Shown one piece after another: positions 7,725-15,987 of a stretch of DNA of 64,000 nt. This DNA is from CAJQQY01 sp964352225. Lineage in GTDB: Bacteria; Bacteroidota; Bacteroidia; Chitinophagales; Saprospiraceae. The stretch is from contig CAYGRM010000003.1 of the NCBI GenBank assembly GCA_964352225.1, positions 1-64,000 on the forward strand, in the 5' to 3' direction. Within the stretch, counting starts at the first letter, position 1. The number at the start of each line of letters is the position of its first letter. The notes beneath the pieces were generated by a model. It made no database searches, had not been told where the DNA came from, and saw nothing but the letters and a program-made list of their open reading frames with translations. The translations under genes were made by a program, and so were the position numbers.

Positions 7725-8915
7725 TTAATCCCCCATCAACTCATCCACAATTTTTTCTCTAAATTCATAAAACACCTCACGTAATTCACTTTTCGCATCT
7801 GTACCATAGTTTATCATATACACCAAAGTCGCATCCTGATTGGGAAAATAAAAACAATCTGCCGTGTATCCTAAATCTCTCCCACGATGCCCAATGCCAA
7901 ATTCATCTTCTGATCGATTTAAGAAATCCTTCATGATTCCCAATCCCAAAGTTCGATCCTTTCCTTCCACTAGTGGCCGAAAATCCAACATCTCATCTAA
8001 GCTTGCTGGAGAAATCAAGGTTTTGTCTCTCAACAAACTTTCAATGAAATTTTGCATCTCATAAACAGTTGCATAAATGCCTCCGTACCCATTTCCACTT
8101 CCAGTATTATAATTAGAAATATTTAAAATCGTTCCGTTGTTGTACAAGTCAAAATACCCTTGTGCCACAAAATCTGGTAACTCATCATGCCAATGATAAT
8201 AAGTGTTATCGGCATTTAAAGAATTCAAAACTTTCTCTCTCAACAATTCTTCATGTGGTCGTCCGGTCGCTGATTCGATAACCATGATCGCTAATAATAA
8301 ATTAGTATTGGAGTATTCCGTACTCGTTCCTACGGCAAACGATGGATCAACTCCATAAATAAATTTGAGTAAATCTTCTGGTTCCCAAAATCGACTTGGA
8401 TCATTCAAAACGGCTAGATAAAAATTATTATCATCTATCACATCTGCAATCCCGGTGGAGTGATTAAGCAATTGTCGAAAAGTAGCCTGATCTGCATTTT
8501 TTACATTTGATGTATACTTACTATCCAACCATTTTGTCAATGGATCATCTAAATCCAACACTTCTTCCTCCGCCAACATCATGGACAAAACACCAATATA
8601 ACTTTTGGTAACCGAAGCAATTTTAGAAACATGACAAGGCAACATTTTCACCTTTTCATCAATGTCTGCCATTCCAGAACTTCCTGCCCAAACGCCATTT
8701 TCATTTCTAATTAAAATAGAAATACCGGGTAGTCCTTTCGCAGTATATTCATCAATTACTTTTTGGAAATTAGCTCCATTCAAGTGTTCTGAACTATTGT
8801 CCCATGAAGGAATATTGCAATTAGTTGTTGCTTTAATTTGATCTTCTTTACAACCTGCCAGCAATAATCCTAAAATAAAAAAGACAAAATATATATTTAA
8901 TAATCTAGTATTCAT
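7725..8915 (-). CDS. Serine beta-lactamase-fold hydrolase, lipoprotein
   Basis: A 396-residue protein with a lipoprotein signal (FILGLLLAGC, Cys22). The SxxK active-site motif is SVTK (about 101-104), the tyrosine motif is YSN in TEYSNTNLLL (about 200), and a C-terminal HRGRDLG takes the place of the KTG box. This is the class C beta-lactamase / D-alanyl-D-alanine carboxypeptidase / esterase superfamily (Pfam Beta-lactamase). Such lipoproteins are anchored to a membrane and cleave peptides or esters; antibiotic resistance is not implied. It is monocistronic with its own terminator. Confidence 0.85.
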   Translation of the reverse strand: MNTRLLNIYFVFFILGLLLAGCKEDQIKATTNCNIPSWDNSSEHLNGANFQKVIDEYTAKGLPGISILIRNENGVWAGSSGMADIDEKVKMLPCHVSKIASVTKSYIGVLSMMLAEEEVLDLDDPLTKWLDSKYTSNVKNADQATFRQLLNHSTGIADVIDDNNFYLAVLNDPSRFWEPEDLLKFIYGVDPSFAVGTSTEYSNTNLLLAIMVIESATGRPHEELLREKVLNSLNADNTYYHWHDELPDFVAQGYFDLYNNGTILNISNYNTGSGNGYGGIYATVYEMQNFIESLLRDKTLISPASLDEMLDFRPLVEGKDRTLGLGIMKDFLNRSEDEFGIGHRGRDLGYTADCFYFPNQDATLVYMINYGTDAKSELREVFYEFREKIVDELMGD

Positions 8916-8960
8916 GATTTAATTTTTAAAAGAATTTGAGAATTTTTCCACGCTAAAATA

Positions 8961-9596
8961 TCACTTTTCATCTCTTGATTTAAAAGGATAAAAAGCAATC
9001 CCAACATGCAATGCTGAATTTGGAAGTATAGGTACATACTCATTGATAAAAGGCATTTGCATGAAAAATTGATAGCTCAGAAAAATATCAATTGGATTCT
9101 CTGGACGAAATTCATATCCAACTTGCACGACAAAATCTGCCATGAATTGTGCTCGTCCAAAATTAGTTTTCCGATCATATTTTCCCTGATCATTGAGTTC
9201 AAAAACTTGTGCTTCGGGAATTGAATGCAAATACCCAATTCCCAATTTTGGCCCAAAATGCAATCCATTTTTCAGCCAATATCGATATCCAAATTCAGAA
9301 TACAATTGAATTCCATGTTGTGCATATTGATGAAAAAAATAGGCAAGGTTGGCTGTTTGGAATAATTGATGTTTTGGATTGGAATTGTAAGTATATTCTG
9401 TTCCAACCGAAATTCCAGGATGAATTGGTAGGGTAAAAATCCCTAAATATCCATTTCCTGGCAATTCACTTGCAGTATTAAAAACTGATATGACAACTGG
9501 AAATTGACTCCGATTTTGAGCGATACCATTTGAAGAAAAAATAAGTAATGTCAAAAGGAGCACGATAGGAATTTTTTGAATCATAATTATTTTCAT
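8961..9596 (-). CDS. Outer-membrane beta-barrel-like protein, unknown
   Basis: From the start at 9596 (MKIIMIQKIPIVLLLTLLIF...) the protein has 211 residues with a clear signal peptide ending GIAQ. The longer frame to 9665 adds an unlikely N-terminus. The mature part shows alternating hydrophobic/aromatic strands (YSEFGYRYWLKNGLHFGPKL, FVVQVGYEFRP, IFLSYQFFMQMPF) and ends with GIAFYPF, close to the aromatic end expected of a small outer-membrane barrel. I recognise no specific family. It lies 45 bp upstream of the beta-lactamase-fold gene on the same strand and may be co-transcribed. Confidence 0.65.
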   Translation of the reverse strand: MKIIMIQKIPIVLLLTLLIFSSNGIAQNRSQFPVVISVFNTASELPGNGYLGIFTLPIHPGISVGTEYTYNSNPKHQLFQTANLAYFFHQYAQHGIQLYSEFGYRYWLKNGLHFGPKLGIGYLHSIPEAQVFELNDQGKYDRKTNFGRAQFMADFVVQVGYEFRPENPIDIFLSYQFFMQMPFINEYVPILPNSALHVGIAFYPFKSRDEK

Positions 9597-9726
9597 TTTG
9601 GTGAAATAATAAAACAGCAATTTAATATGGTAAGTTAAGCTATTAATATTAATGACTTTAGTCATCTATCAAATTGATCTTTATCAATTTGTAGCTCGAA
9701 TTATTTTATTTACGAAATATTCAAAA

Positions 9727-9758
9727 AAAACCGTTTCCTATTTTATAAGAAACGGTTA
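9727..9758 (-). terminator. Terminator of the RHH gene
   Basis: AAACCGTTTC / GAAACGGTT hairpin; on the minus strand the stem is followed by a run of eight Ts. It lies downstream of the minus-strand gene ending at 9803. Confidence 0.8.
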
Positions 9759-9802
9759 ATATTTTTTAAGAAAAATGATTTCTGAAAATTAATGGAAGCC
9801 GA

Positions 9803-9967
9803 CTATTCCTCTTCTTTTTTCCTTTTCCATCTCCCCTCCTCTTTTAGTACCTTCGAGATCATCCATTCCAATTGACCATTCACACTACGAAATTCATCCG
9901 CAGCCCACTTCTCGACTAGCTTCATAGTTTCTTCATCTACTCTTAATACGAATTTCTTTTTTGGCAT
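9803..9967 (-). CDS. Arc/RHH-type DNA-binding protein
   Basis: 54 residues from the likely start MPKKKFVLRVDEETMKLVEK. The pattern is a short beta strand (KFVLRV) and two helices with the sequence FRSVNGQLEWMI, typical of the ribbon-helix-helix fold in Arc-like repressors (compare SxNxxIExLL). The C-terminus is a basic/acidic tail (RWKRKKEEE). It would bind DNA as a dimer of dimers. It lies just downstream of the SPFH gene on the same strand. I recall that arrangement in other Bacteroidota, where it suggests autoregulation, but a terminator lies between the two here. A longer start at 9997 adds ten unlikely residues. Confidence 0.78.
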   Translation of the reverse strand: MPKKKFVLRVDEETMKLVEKWAADEFRSVNGQLEWMISKVLKEEGRWKRKKEEE

Positions 9968-10047
9968 AACAATACATTTACAATTATAAAACATCAAATG
10001 GAATGATAAGTTTTACCCAACATTCCTGATTTGTTTTTTGCAAGAAA

Positions 10048-10080
10048 AATCCGTGTCACGGTTCTATCCATGACACGGAT
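10048..10080 (-). terminator. Hairpin between SPFH and RHH genes
   Basis: ATCCGTGTCA / TGACACGGAT stem with a 13-base loop, followed on the minus strand by ATTTTTCTT. Likely a partial terminator or attenuator between the SPFH gene and the RHH gene. Confidence 0.65.
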
Positions 10081-10088
10081 GTTTTAAC

Positions 10089-10961
10089 TTAGGTATGCAA
10101 AGTTCCTGTATTTAAAACAGGTGTAGCATCTTGATCAGAACAAAGTACGACCATCAAATTACTGACCATAGCCGCTTTTTTCTCATCATCTAAATCTATG
10201 ATTTTCCTTTTTGATAATTCATCTAGTGCATGCTCTACCATGCCAACTGCACCTTCTACGATTTTCAATCTTGCTGCGACAATTGCTTCAGCTTGTTGGC
10301 GCTTCAACATCGAACTGGCAATCTCAGGAGCATACGCCAAATAACCAATTCTAGCTTCCAAAACTTCCAATCCTGCCATTGCCAACCTATTCGTCAATTC
10401 CTCTTCCATCGCCTCATTGACTTCTTCCAAACCTGACCGCAAAGTCGTTTCGCTTTGATCATCATCAAAATTATCATAAGGATATCGACTCGCCAAAATC
10501 CGAACTGCTGCATCACTTTGAATGCGAACAAAACTTTCATAATCATCTACTTCAAATGCGGCTTTGTAGGTATTACTCACTTTCCAAACTAAAATCGAAC
10601 TAATCAAAATAGGGTTTCCCATTTTGTCATTTACCTTAACCCTCTCCGTTTCGAAGTTGCGAGCTCGAAGCGAGATTTTAGTTTTAGTATAAAAAGGATT
10701 CGTCCAAAAGAATCCATTTTCTTTAACGGTTCCTACATATTTTCCAAACAAAACTAAAACTCTTGAGCCATTTGGATTGACTAAAAAGAATCCTGGAATC
10801 ACTAAAAGAATTAGTGGAATCATAGCTACCACTAATGGTTTTTGAATAACAGCAAATCCATAAACTGTAAAAGCAATTAGTGCAAATAAAACCAATAACA
10901 TTAAATAACCTGAAATTGGTTTTGTCGTTTTTTCAAAATCTTGATTTTTTCCTGTATCCAT
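10089..10961 (-). CDS. SPFH/Band 7 membrane protein
   Basis: 290 residues. Two adjacent hydrophobic segments (about 19-60) are followed by an SPFH domain beginning NPNGSRVLVLFGKYVGTVKE and containing SLRARNFETERVKVNDKMGN. The coiled region LKRQQAEAIVAARLKIVEGA is typical of stomatin/HflC-like proteins. SPFH proteins form large membrane cages that organise lipids or regulate membrane proteases. Partner unknown; the adjacent RHH gene is the only clue. The 217-bp upstream region, shared with the divergent 11179 gene, contains a 14-bp direct repeat. Confidence 0.87.
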   Translation of the reverse strand: MDTGKNQDFEKTTKPISGYLMLLVLFALIAFTVYGFAVIQKPLVVAMIPLILLVIPGFFLVNPNGSRVLVLFGKYVGTVKENGFFWTNPFYTKTKISLRARNFETERVKVNDKMGNPILISSILVWKVSNTYKAAFEVDDYESFVRIQSDAAVRILASRYPYDNFDDDQSETTLRSGLEEVNEAMEEELTNRLAMAGLEVLEARIGYLAYAPEIASSMLKRQQAEAIVAARLKIVEGAVGMVEHALDELSKRKIIDLDDEKKAAMVSNLMVVLCSDQDATPVLNTGTLHT

Positions 10962-11080
10962 AATTTGATTTATTTTGATGTTAAAATGATATCATAAATA
11001 TATCAAATAAAATTTCAGATTCCTAACACGTTTCGATGAAACATCTAAAATTTTCGATAAATATTTTTTGAGGTCATTGA

Positions 11081-11116
11081 CAAAAATCACCTTCCTCTCT
11101 AACAAAAATCACCTTC
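11081..11116 (+). repeat. 14-bp direct repeat in a divergent promoter region
   Basis: CAAAAATCACCTTC occurs at 11081-11094 and 11103-11116, 22 bp apart, i.e. about two helical turns. It lies between the divergent SPFH gene and the 11179 gene. Possible operator; no regulator is identified. Confidence 0.45.
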
Positions 11117-11178
11117 TCTACATTGCTGTATCCTTATTTTGCATTTTTATTATTATCACAAAATTATAAACTCAATAA

Positions 11179-11562
11179 ATGAAAAAAGTAAATTATATCT
11201 CCGACTTACATTTCGAACATGTTGCATGGAACAATGAACTAGCTTTTCAAAGAGATGAATTAAAAACATTCCAACACCGATTGGAAGAAGTAGCTCCTCG
11301 ATACACTAACTCAGAAGTATTAAGTAAAGTAGAGCAATTTCAAAATAAATTTATTCGACATTTTGAAGTCATTGATACCTTGCAACATGAGGTCAATGAG
11401 CAAGAGAATCATCTAGTTACCTTCGCTAAGAATCATCCGATTGCTGTTGATCATGTTCATTTTAAAGATCATGCTGACCTAAGAGAAAAAGTAGAATCTC
11501 AATTAGGGATTTATAAAGATTTGAAGAAAAACTATTTAAGATTTCTAACCCAAACAATGTAA
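11179..11562 (+). CDS. Conserved-looking small helical protein, unknown
   Basis: 127 residues, soluble, no signal peptide. Nearly all predicted helix with heptad-like spacing (LAFQRDELKTFQHRLEEVAP, FQNKFIRHFEVIDTLQHEVN, LREKVESQLGIYKDLKKNYL). It is rich in His and acidic residues. The pattern resembles small cytosolic coiled-coil proteins common in Bacteroidota (often annotated hypothetical); I cannot assign a family. A good terminator follows. The divergent region with the direct repeat precedes it. Coding confidence is high because length, codon use and flanking signals agree. Confidence 0.75.
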   Translation: MKKVNYISDLHFEHVAWNNELAFQRDELKTFQHRLEEVAPRYTNSEVLSKVEQFQNKFIRHFEVIDTLQHEVNEQENHLVTFAKNHPIAVDHVHFKDHADLREKVESQLGIYKDLKKNYLRFLTQTM

Positions 11563-11600
11563 GCTGATAGCTTATTGAATTTTACTAATCAAATTAACTA

Positions 11601-11638
11601 TGCAGTCAATATCTTGGTATTGACTGCTTTTTTATTTT
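11601..11638 (+). terminator. Intrinsic terminator
   Basis: GCAGTCAATA / TATTGACTGC, 6-base loop, followed by TTTTTTATTTT. It ends the small helical-protein gene. Confidence 0.88.
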
Positions 11639-11774
11639 ATATCTTTGGTCGCTATTAATTAATGGAACACAATAAATGATTAGTTTCATTTTAATAAGTG
11701 ATGTTACGCACGTATAAATAGACCATATAAATTCTCATAGAAACTTTTTAACCTAATTTTTATAAAATCAAAAA

Positions 11775-13109
11775 ATGAAAAATCTCCAACTCCTCCTCAT
11801 TTCTTTTTTTCTAATTTCAAATTCTTTTCACCTTTTTTCTCAAAAAGACTTATTGCAATCAGGACCGATGGTTGGATATTCCACCATGAAAGAAGTTTTG
11901 CTTTGGGTGCAAACTAATGAACCTGCTGAAGTACATTTCGAATACTGGAATGTCAAAACTCCTACGGAAAAAATAAAAACGGAATCGGTTACTACAGTAA
12001 AGACTGATGCTTTTGTTGCACACCTTTTAGCAGATCAATTGGAACCATCTGAAAAATATAACTACGAACTTTTTATTAATCAACAAAAAGTAGATCGCCC
12101 CTACCCTTTGCAGTTTGAATCTCAACCGATTTGGTTGTGGCGAGGTGATGCTCCTGATTTTTCATTTGCCACCGGAAGTTGTGCTTATGTAAGTGAAGAA
12201 AAATATGATCGTCCAGGTGATCCTTACGGAAGTGAATATCAAATTTTTGAAACCATTGCTAAACAACAACCTCAATTTATGATGTGGTTAGGTGATAATT
12301 TTTACCTGCGAGAAGCTGACTGGAATAGCAAAACTGGGATCATTCACCGCTACACCCACACTCGTTCGCTTCCTCAAATGCAAGCGATGCTGGGAGGGAT
12401 GCATCATTATGCTATCTGGGACGACCATGATTTTGGGCCTAATAATTCAGATCGAAGTTATCCATTAAAACGAGTGACGGACAAAGCATTTAAAAACTTT
12501 TTCCCCAATCCTAATTACATTTTTGATGAAGGAATAACTGGCCATGTGCAATGGGCAGACTGTGAATTTTTCATGCTTGATAATCGATATTGGAGAACTC
12601 CCAATAAAAGAAATGATCTTGAAAATCCAGAAATTTTAGGCGAAGAACAAGTTGAATGGTTGCTAGATGCATTGGTGAATAGCTATGCTTCCTTTAAATT
12701 CGTAGTCATTGGTGGACAATTTTTAAATCCAATGACCAAAGGTGAAAGTCATATAAATTGTGCTCCAGCAGAAAGAAAAAGAATCATTGAAGCCATTCAA
12801 AAATTAAAAATCAATGGAGTCATTTTTTTGACAGGCGATGTTCATCATACTGAATTATCTGAATATGAAATGGAAGGTGGTTATCCACTTTATGACTTAA
12901 CCATTTCGCCCCTGACTGCGGGAGTTTATGGAAAAGGCGCAGAAGAAAATCCTTTGCAAGTGGAGGGAACCTTAGTTGCTGAAAAAGCTTTTGCAAAAAT
13001 GGATGTCTTTGGTTCAAAGAAAGAACGTACTTTACTCATCACCGTTTTAGGTAGTGACGGTCAAGAGTATTGGAAAAAAGAAATTAAAGCTGAGGAATTG
13101 AAATTTTAA
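11775..13109 (+). CDS. PhoD-like alkaline phosphatase/phosphodiesterase
   Basis: 444 residues with a signal peptide (LLLISFFLISNSFHLFSQ). An N-terminal Fn3-like PhoD_N region (about 25-115, GPMVGYSTMKEVLLWVQ) precedes the metallophosphatase domain with GSCAYV, MWLGDNFYLREAD, AIWDDHDFGPNN, VVIGGQF and a C-terminal GDVHHTE metal motif. PhoD enzymes use Ca/Fe to hydrolyse phosphate mono- or diesters outside the cytoplasm. Its stop codon directly abuts the stop of the convergent UbiA gene with no terminator between them. A 212-bp upstream gap follows the previous terminator. Confidence 0.9.
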   Translation: MKNLQLLLISFFLISNSFHLFSQKDLLQSGPMVGYSTMKEVLLWVQTNEPAEVHFEYWNVKTPTEKIKTESVTTVKTDAFVAHLLADQLEPSEKYNYELFINQQKVDRPYPLQFESQPIWLWRGDAPDFSFATGSCAYVSEEKYDRPGDPYGSEYQIFETIAKQQPQFMMWLGDNFYLREADWNSKTGIIHRYTHTRSLPQMQAMLGGMHHYAIWDDHDFGPNNSDRSYPLKRVTDKAFKNFFPNPNYIFDEGITGHVQWADCEFFMLDNRYWRTPNKRNDLENPEILGEEQVEWLLDALVNSYASFKFVVIGGQFLNPMTKGESHINCAPAERKRIIEAIQKLKINGVIFLTGDVHHTELSEYEMEGGYPLYDLTISPLTAGVYGKGAEENPLQVEGTLVAEKAFAKMDVFGSKKERTLLITVLGSDGQEYWKKEIKAEELKF

Positions 13110-14072
13110 CTAAATCTGAGTTTTCATAGGTCGGGCCCAAAGTACGATTTCAAATAAAAAATAAAAACCAACTGCCAATAAAAGTAGATTCGAATGTAAT
13201 CCTATTACGATAGAAAGGTGCCATAAAATTAAACTTCTTACTGTAGCAGTAATTGGAAAGGATGCATTGGACTCTACTTTTTGTTTGGTAAAATGTGCAT
13301 AACCTTGCCCTAAGATTGCAATGATGGATGCTATACTCCAAAAAATAATCCCCCAGGTATTTTCAAAAGCAATCTGAGCACTAAAGTACATACTGAGCAA
13401 AACAAAAATATCTCCTACCCAAGTTGTTGCATCCCATCCAAACACCACCGTAAAAGTTTGATAATTAGTTTGGCGATCGGCAGAAATATCCTTGAGATAG
13501 CCCATCAAAACAAAATTAGCATAAGAGAAAAAACTCAATGGAATAATCCACATTAAACTGGGATAGCTCAAACTGCTTAAGTTCAAATTCGACATGCCTA
13601 AAAATCCCATGATTGGAAGAAGGGATACAATCCAAGCATTATAAAATGGCCCTGCGAACCAATATCTTTTTTTAAAGAAGGAATACGTAGCTAAACCTAA
13701 AATCGTAAAAACTCCAAAAATGATATTCCAATAATTGAAATAAACCAATAAAGAAACTCCCATGACTAATCCAATCGCACTTACAATTCCAATATGTTTT
13801 GGAGAAACAACTCCTTGCGAAAGAGGACGATACGGAGCAGAAAGTTTATCGGTGTCTATCTGAAAACAATCTGTCAACGCTTGCCCAAATCCATATCCTA
13901 AAAACAGCGGAAGAAAAATCAATAAGGTTTTCCACTCCATTAATTTAAAATCATCCAACGCGACCATTCCTGCAAAACCTGCAACACCCGAAACAAATAA
14001 AAGATACGGTCGCATGTGCACGAAGTAAGCTTTCCAAAAGGCTAAAGTAGTCAGTTGATATATGGTATTCAT
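13110..14072 (-). CDS. UbiA-superfamily prenyltransferase (last gene of lipid operon)
   Basis: 320 residues with about nine hydrophobic segments. The first Asp-rich motif reads DCFQIDTDKLSAPYRPLSQG, closest to the chlorophyll-synthase/UbiA type (NDxxDxxxDxxxxPYRPL). The second is DISADRQTNYQT. UbiA enzymes transfer a polyprenyl group from its diphosphate to an acceptor within the membrane. The acceptor is unknown: no quinone or chlorophyll genes are near. Instead it is the sixth gene of a tightly packed minus-strand operon of lipid-like enzymes, 10 bp after the lipid kinase gene. A hydrophobic substrate made by the upstream genes is the simplest inference. Confidence 0.85.
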   Translation of the reverse strand: MNTIYQLTTLAFWKAYFVHMRPYLLFVSGVAGFAGMVALDDFKLMEWKTLLIFLPLFLGYGFGQALTDCFQIDTDKLSAPYRPLSQGVVSPKHIGIVSAIGLVMGVSLLVYFNYWNIIFGVFTILGLATYSFFKKRYWFAGPFYNAWIVSLLPIMGFLGMSNLNLSSLSYPSLMWIIPLSFFSYANFVLMGYLKDISADRQTNYQTFTVVFGWDATTWVGDIFVLLSMYFSAQIAFENTWGIIFWSIASIIAILGQGYAHFTKQKVESNASFPITATVRSLILWHLSIVIGLHSNLLLLAVGFYFLFEIVLWARPMKTQI

Positions 14073-14082
14073 TTTTAATAAA

Positions 14083-15021
14083 TTATTCGGTTCCTAAAAG
14101 TTGAATAGTTTTTGGAAGGATGGAAAAATGAGGATGCTTCCCCTTGAAAACTTCACCATCCAATTCTAAAGCTTTGAAGTCAGAAGTTATGATTCGAATC
14201 TCTTTAGTAAAAACAGTATGCCTTTTTATTTTTCCTGAAAAAACACCTTTACTTAAATCAAGAAGTGTTTTTATTAATTCCCATTTCGTCATGTCCTCAC
14301 AAATATTAAGTCCCAATTTTCCATCATCAGGTTTTATTTTTTGGTCGTAAACAAAGTTTCCTGAGACGTGTGGATTTTTTAAAACGGCAAGGTTAGATAT
14401 CCGCATTTCTTTTTTCACACCATTATATTCGATGCTAATAGGGTAATTCCTAAAAGTAAAAATGGTTTTTAGCGCTGCGTAAATTATGGCTAAGTCAGTT
14501 AGTTTATTTTTAAGAAAACCAATGATTCCAGTATTTTGGTTGAATAAATAATTTGCCTCAGCAGTAACTCCTATACTTGAATTAGCGATAAAATATCGAG
14601 TCATTTTTTGTTTATCCTCTTGCAAATAATTCAGTTTTCCTATGTCCACCAATTTCACATTTTTGAAATTCAGCCGAACTGGAATATTTTGTATCAATCG
14701 TTTTTTAGGTTTGATAAAATCATTACTAGAGCCTAAACCAACTCCTCCAAGTATGATTTTTTTTAAATCAATATTTTCTATTTTCATTAAGGCATTCAAA
14801 ATGTAGTTGGCACTTCCATCTCCACCTGCTGAAATGATGATATCGACTCCTTGGTTTTCTATTAAGTCTTTGAGGCATATCTCAATATCGAATGGCGGCT
14901 CAAAAGGAATCAAAATTGTATCTGCTGGAAATAAATTCAACACCTCTTTCTTTATTTGAATCCAACGCTCTTTGGCGCGTCCATTATTTGCAGCATAGTT
15001 GATGATGATGGCAGCTTTCAT
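14083..15021 (-). CDS. Diacylglycerol kinase-family lipid kinase
   Basis: 312 residues of the DAGK catalytic family (YegS/DgkB/BmrU-like, also sphingosine kinase fold). Features: an N-terminal AAIIINYAANNGRAKERW strand-loop, the nucleotide motif SAGGDGSANYILNAL (about 80-95), GVGLGSSNDF (in the usual GTGNDFA position), and C-terminal DDGKLGLNICEDMTK and ALELDGE. It phosphorylates a lipid hydroxyl: diacylglycerol, a long-chain base or another lipid alcohol. The GGVGLGSSND variant is slightly unusual against GTGNDFAR. It lies 18 bp after the GNAT-like gene and 10 bp before the UbiA gene in the operon. Confidence 0.9.
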   Translation of the reverse strand: MKAAIIINYAANNGRAKERWIQIKKEVLNLFPADTILIPFEPPFDIEICLKDLIENQGVDIIISAGGDGSANYILNALMKIENIDLKKIILGGVGLGSSNDFIKPKKRLIQNIPVRLNFKNVKLVDIGKLNYLQEDKQKMTRYFIANSSIGVTAEANYLFNQNTGIIGFLKNKLTDLAIIYAALKTIFTFRNYPISIEYNGVKKEMRISNLAVLKNPHVSGNFVYDQKIKPDDGKLGLNICEDMTKWELIKTLLDLSKGVFSGKIKRHTVFTKEIRIITSDFKALELDGEVFKGKHPHFSILPKTIQLLGTE

Positions 15022-15039
15022 TTTTTTGGATTTTCTACT

Positions 15040-15987
15040 TTAAAGGCTTCTTACATCAATTGCGATTTCGTCGGTAGGAGTAGTTTTAAAAGTGCCCACC
15101 AACGAATATGGATAAGCATTGATTGCAATTGGTTTTAGTGTCTGCCAAACAAAATCTCCTTTTTGACAACACACATTCAAATATTGAATTCCATCTTTTT
15201 CAAGTTGCTCTAAAACTTCATTGAGTTCATAAAAATTGGATTCGTCAAAATCAAATAAAGTAGCGAACTTGAGCATATCACCTTCACTTGGAGAGTGTCG
15301 ATGTTTGGGCAAAAAAAGATTACTTATCGCTTGTCCAAATTTTAAGATGGGATTTAATTTGCGCAATTTGATTTGATACATTTTATGCGTATTCCAAATT
15401 CCTAATCCACTTTTTGTTTTGGAAAAATAGGAGGTCAAATCTTTTCCACTTGGAAATAATTTTGTTTTTAATTTTAGTTGGCTTGATGGCTCGACCTGAT
15501 TTAATTTCCGTTTTATCCTTCTCCAAGTTGGTATCGTTAAATAAATAAATTCATAATGATACCATTTCCTTTTTATGGAATAACAAGCCTTTGCAACTGC
15601 AATATTTTTCGTTTTCATGGTTACAAAAAAATCATCTGCATCGGAAGGAAGGAAATAATTATAAACTAATTGACTCCCAAATATTTTAGCCAACCCCAAT
15701 CTTCGAAATTCCGGAAACACCTTCAAGTCATATCCAATTCCCACATTAAGCAAATTATGATTACACTCAATCGGAACTATTGCACCGGCAGTTACACCCG
15801 CAAGTTGGCCCGAATCCGTCACCCCAAGAAAAATCTTATAATCATCAAAAACTACCGACCGACTCAAAAAATAATCACGAATCATTTCCATTTGAATCCA
15901 TGATCCTTGGGTAGCTTTTCGCTCCAGAGCAAGTAAAGCATCTTCATATTTTGGATCATAGGGAATGATTTTGATATCCATCTTCAT
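15040..15987 (-). CDS. GNAT-fold protein with a C-terminal extension
   Basis: 315 residues. The N-terminal ~150 show a GNAT domain: IKIIPYDPKYEDALLALERK, then VGIGYDLKVFPEFRRLGLAK (motif A, with R-R-x-G-x-A) and a following MKTKNIAVAKACYSIKRKW. The remaining ~165 residues (rich in basic positions, with a second alpha/beta pattern ending TLKPIAINAYPYSL) could be a degenerate second GNAT half, as in tandem acyltransferases. The substrate is not readable. Its start overlaps the DUF3419 stop by 4 bp (ATGA), so translation is coupled. In this operon an N-acyltransferase acting on an aminolipid is plausible but only inferred. Confidence 0.75.
   Translation of the reverse strand: MKMDIKIIPYDPKYEDALLALERKATQGSWIQMEMIRDYFLSRSVVFDDYKIFLGVTDSGQLAGVTAGAIVPIECNHNLLNVGIGYDLKVFPEFRRLGLAKIFGSQLVYNYFLPSDADDFFVTMKTKNIAVAKACYSIKRKWYHYEFIYLTIPTWRRIKRKLNQVEPSSQLKLKTKLFPSGKDLTSYFSKTKSGLGIWNTHKMYQIKLRKLNPILKFGQAISNLFLPKHRHSPSEGDMLKFATLFDFDESNFYELNEVLEQLEKDGIQYLNVCCQKGDFVWQTLKPIAINAYPYSLVGTFKTTPTDEIAIDVRSL

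Noticed and set aside
7725..8915. Beta-lactamase-fold protein as an antibiotic resistance gene
   Set aside because: SxxK and YxN are shared with many esterases/peptidases; HRG replaces KTG. No evidence for drug hydrolysis.
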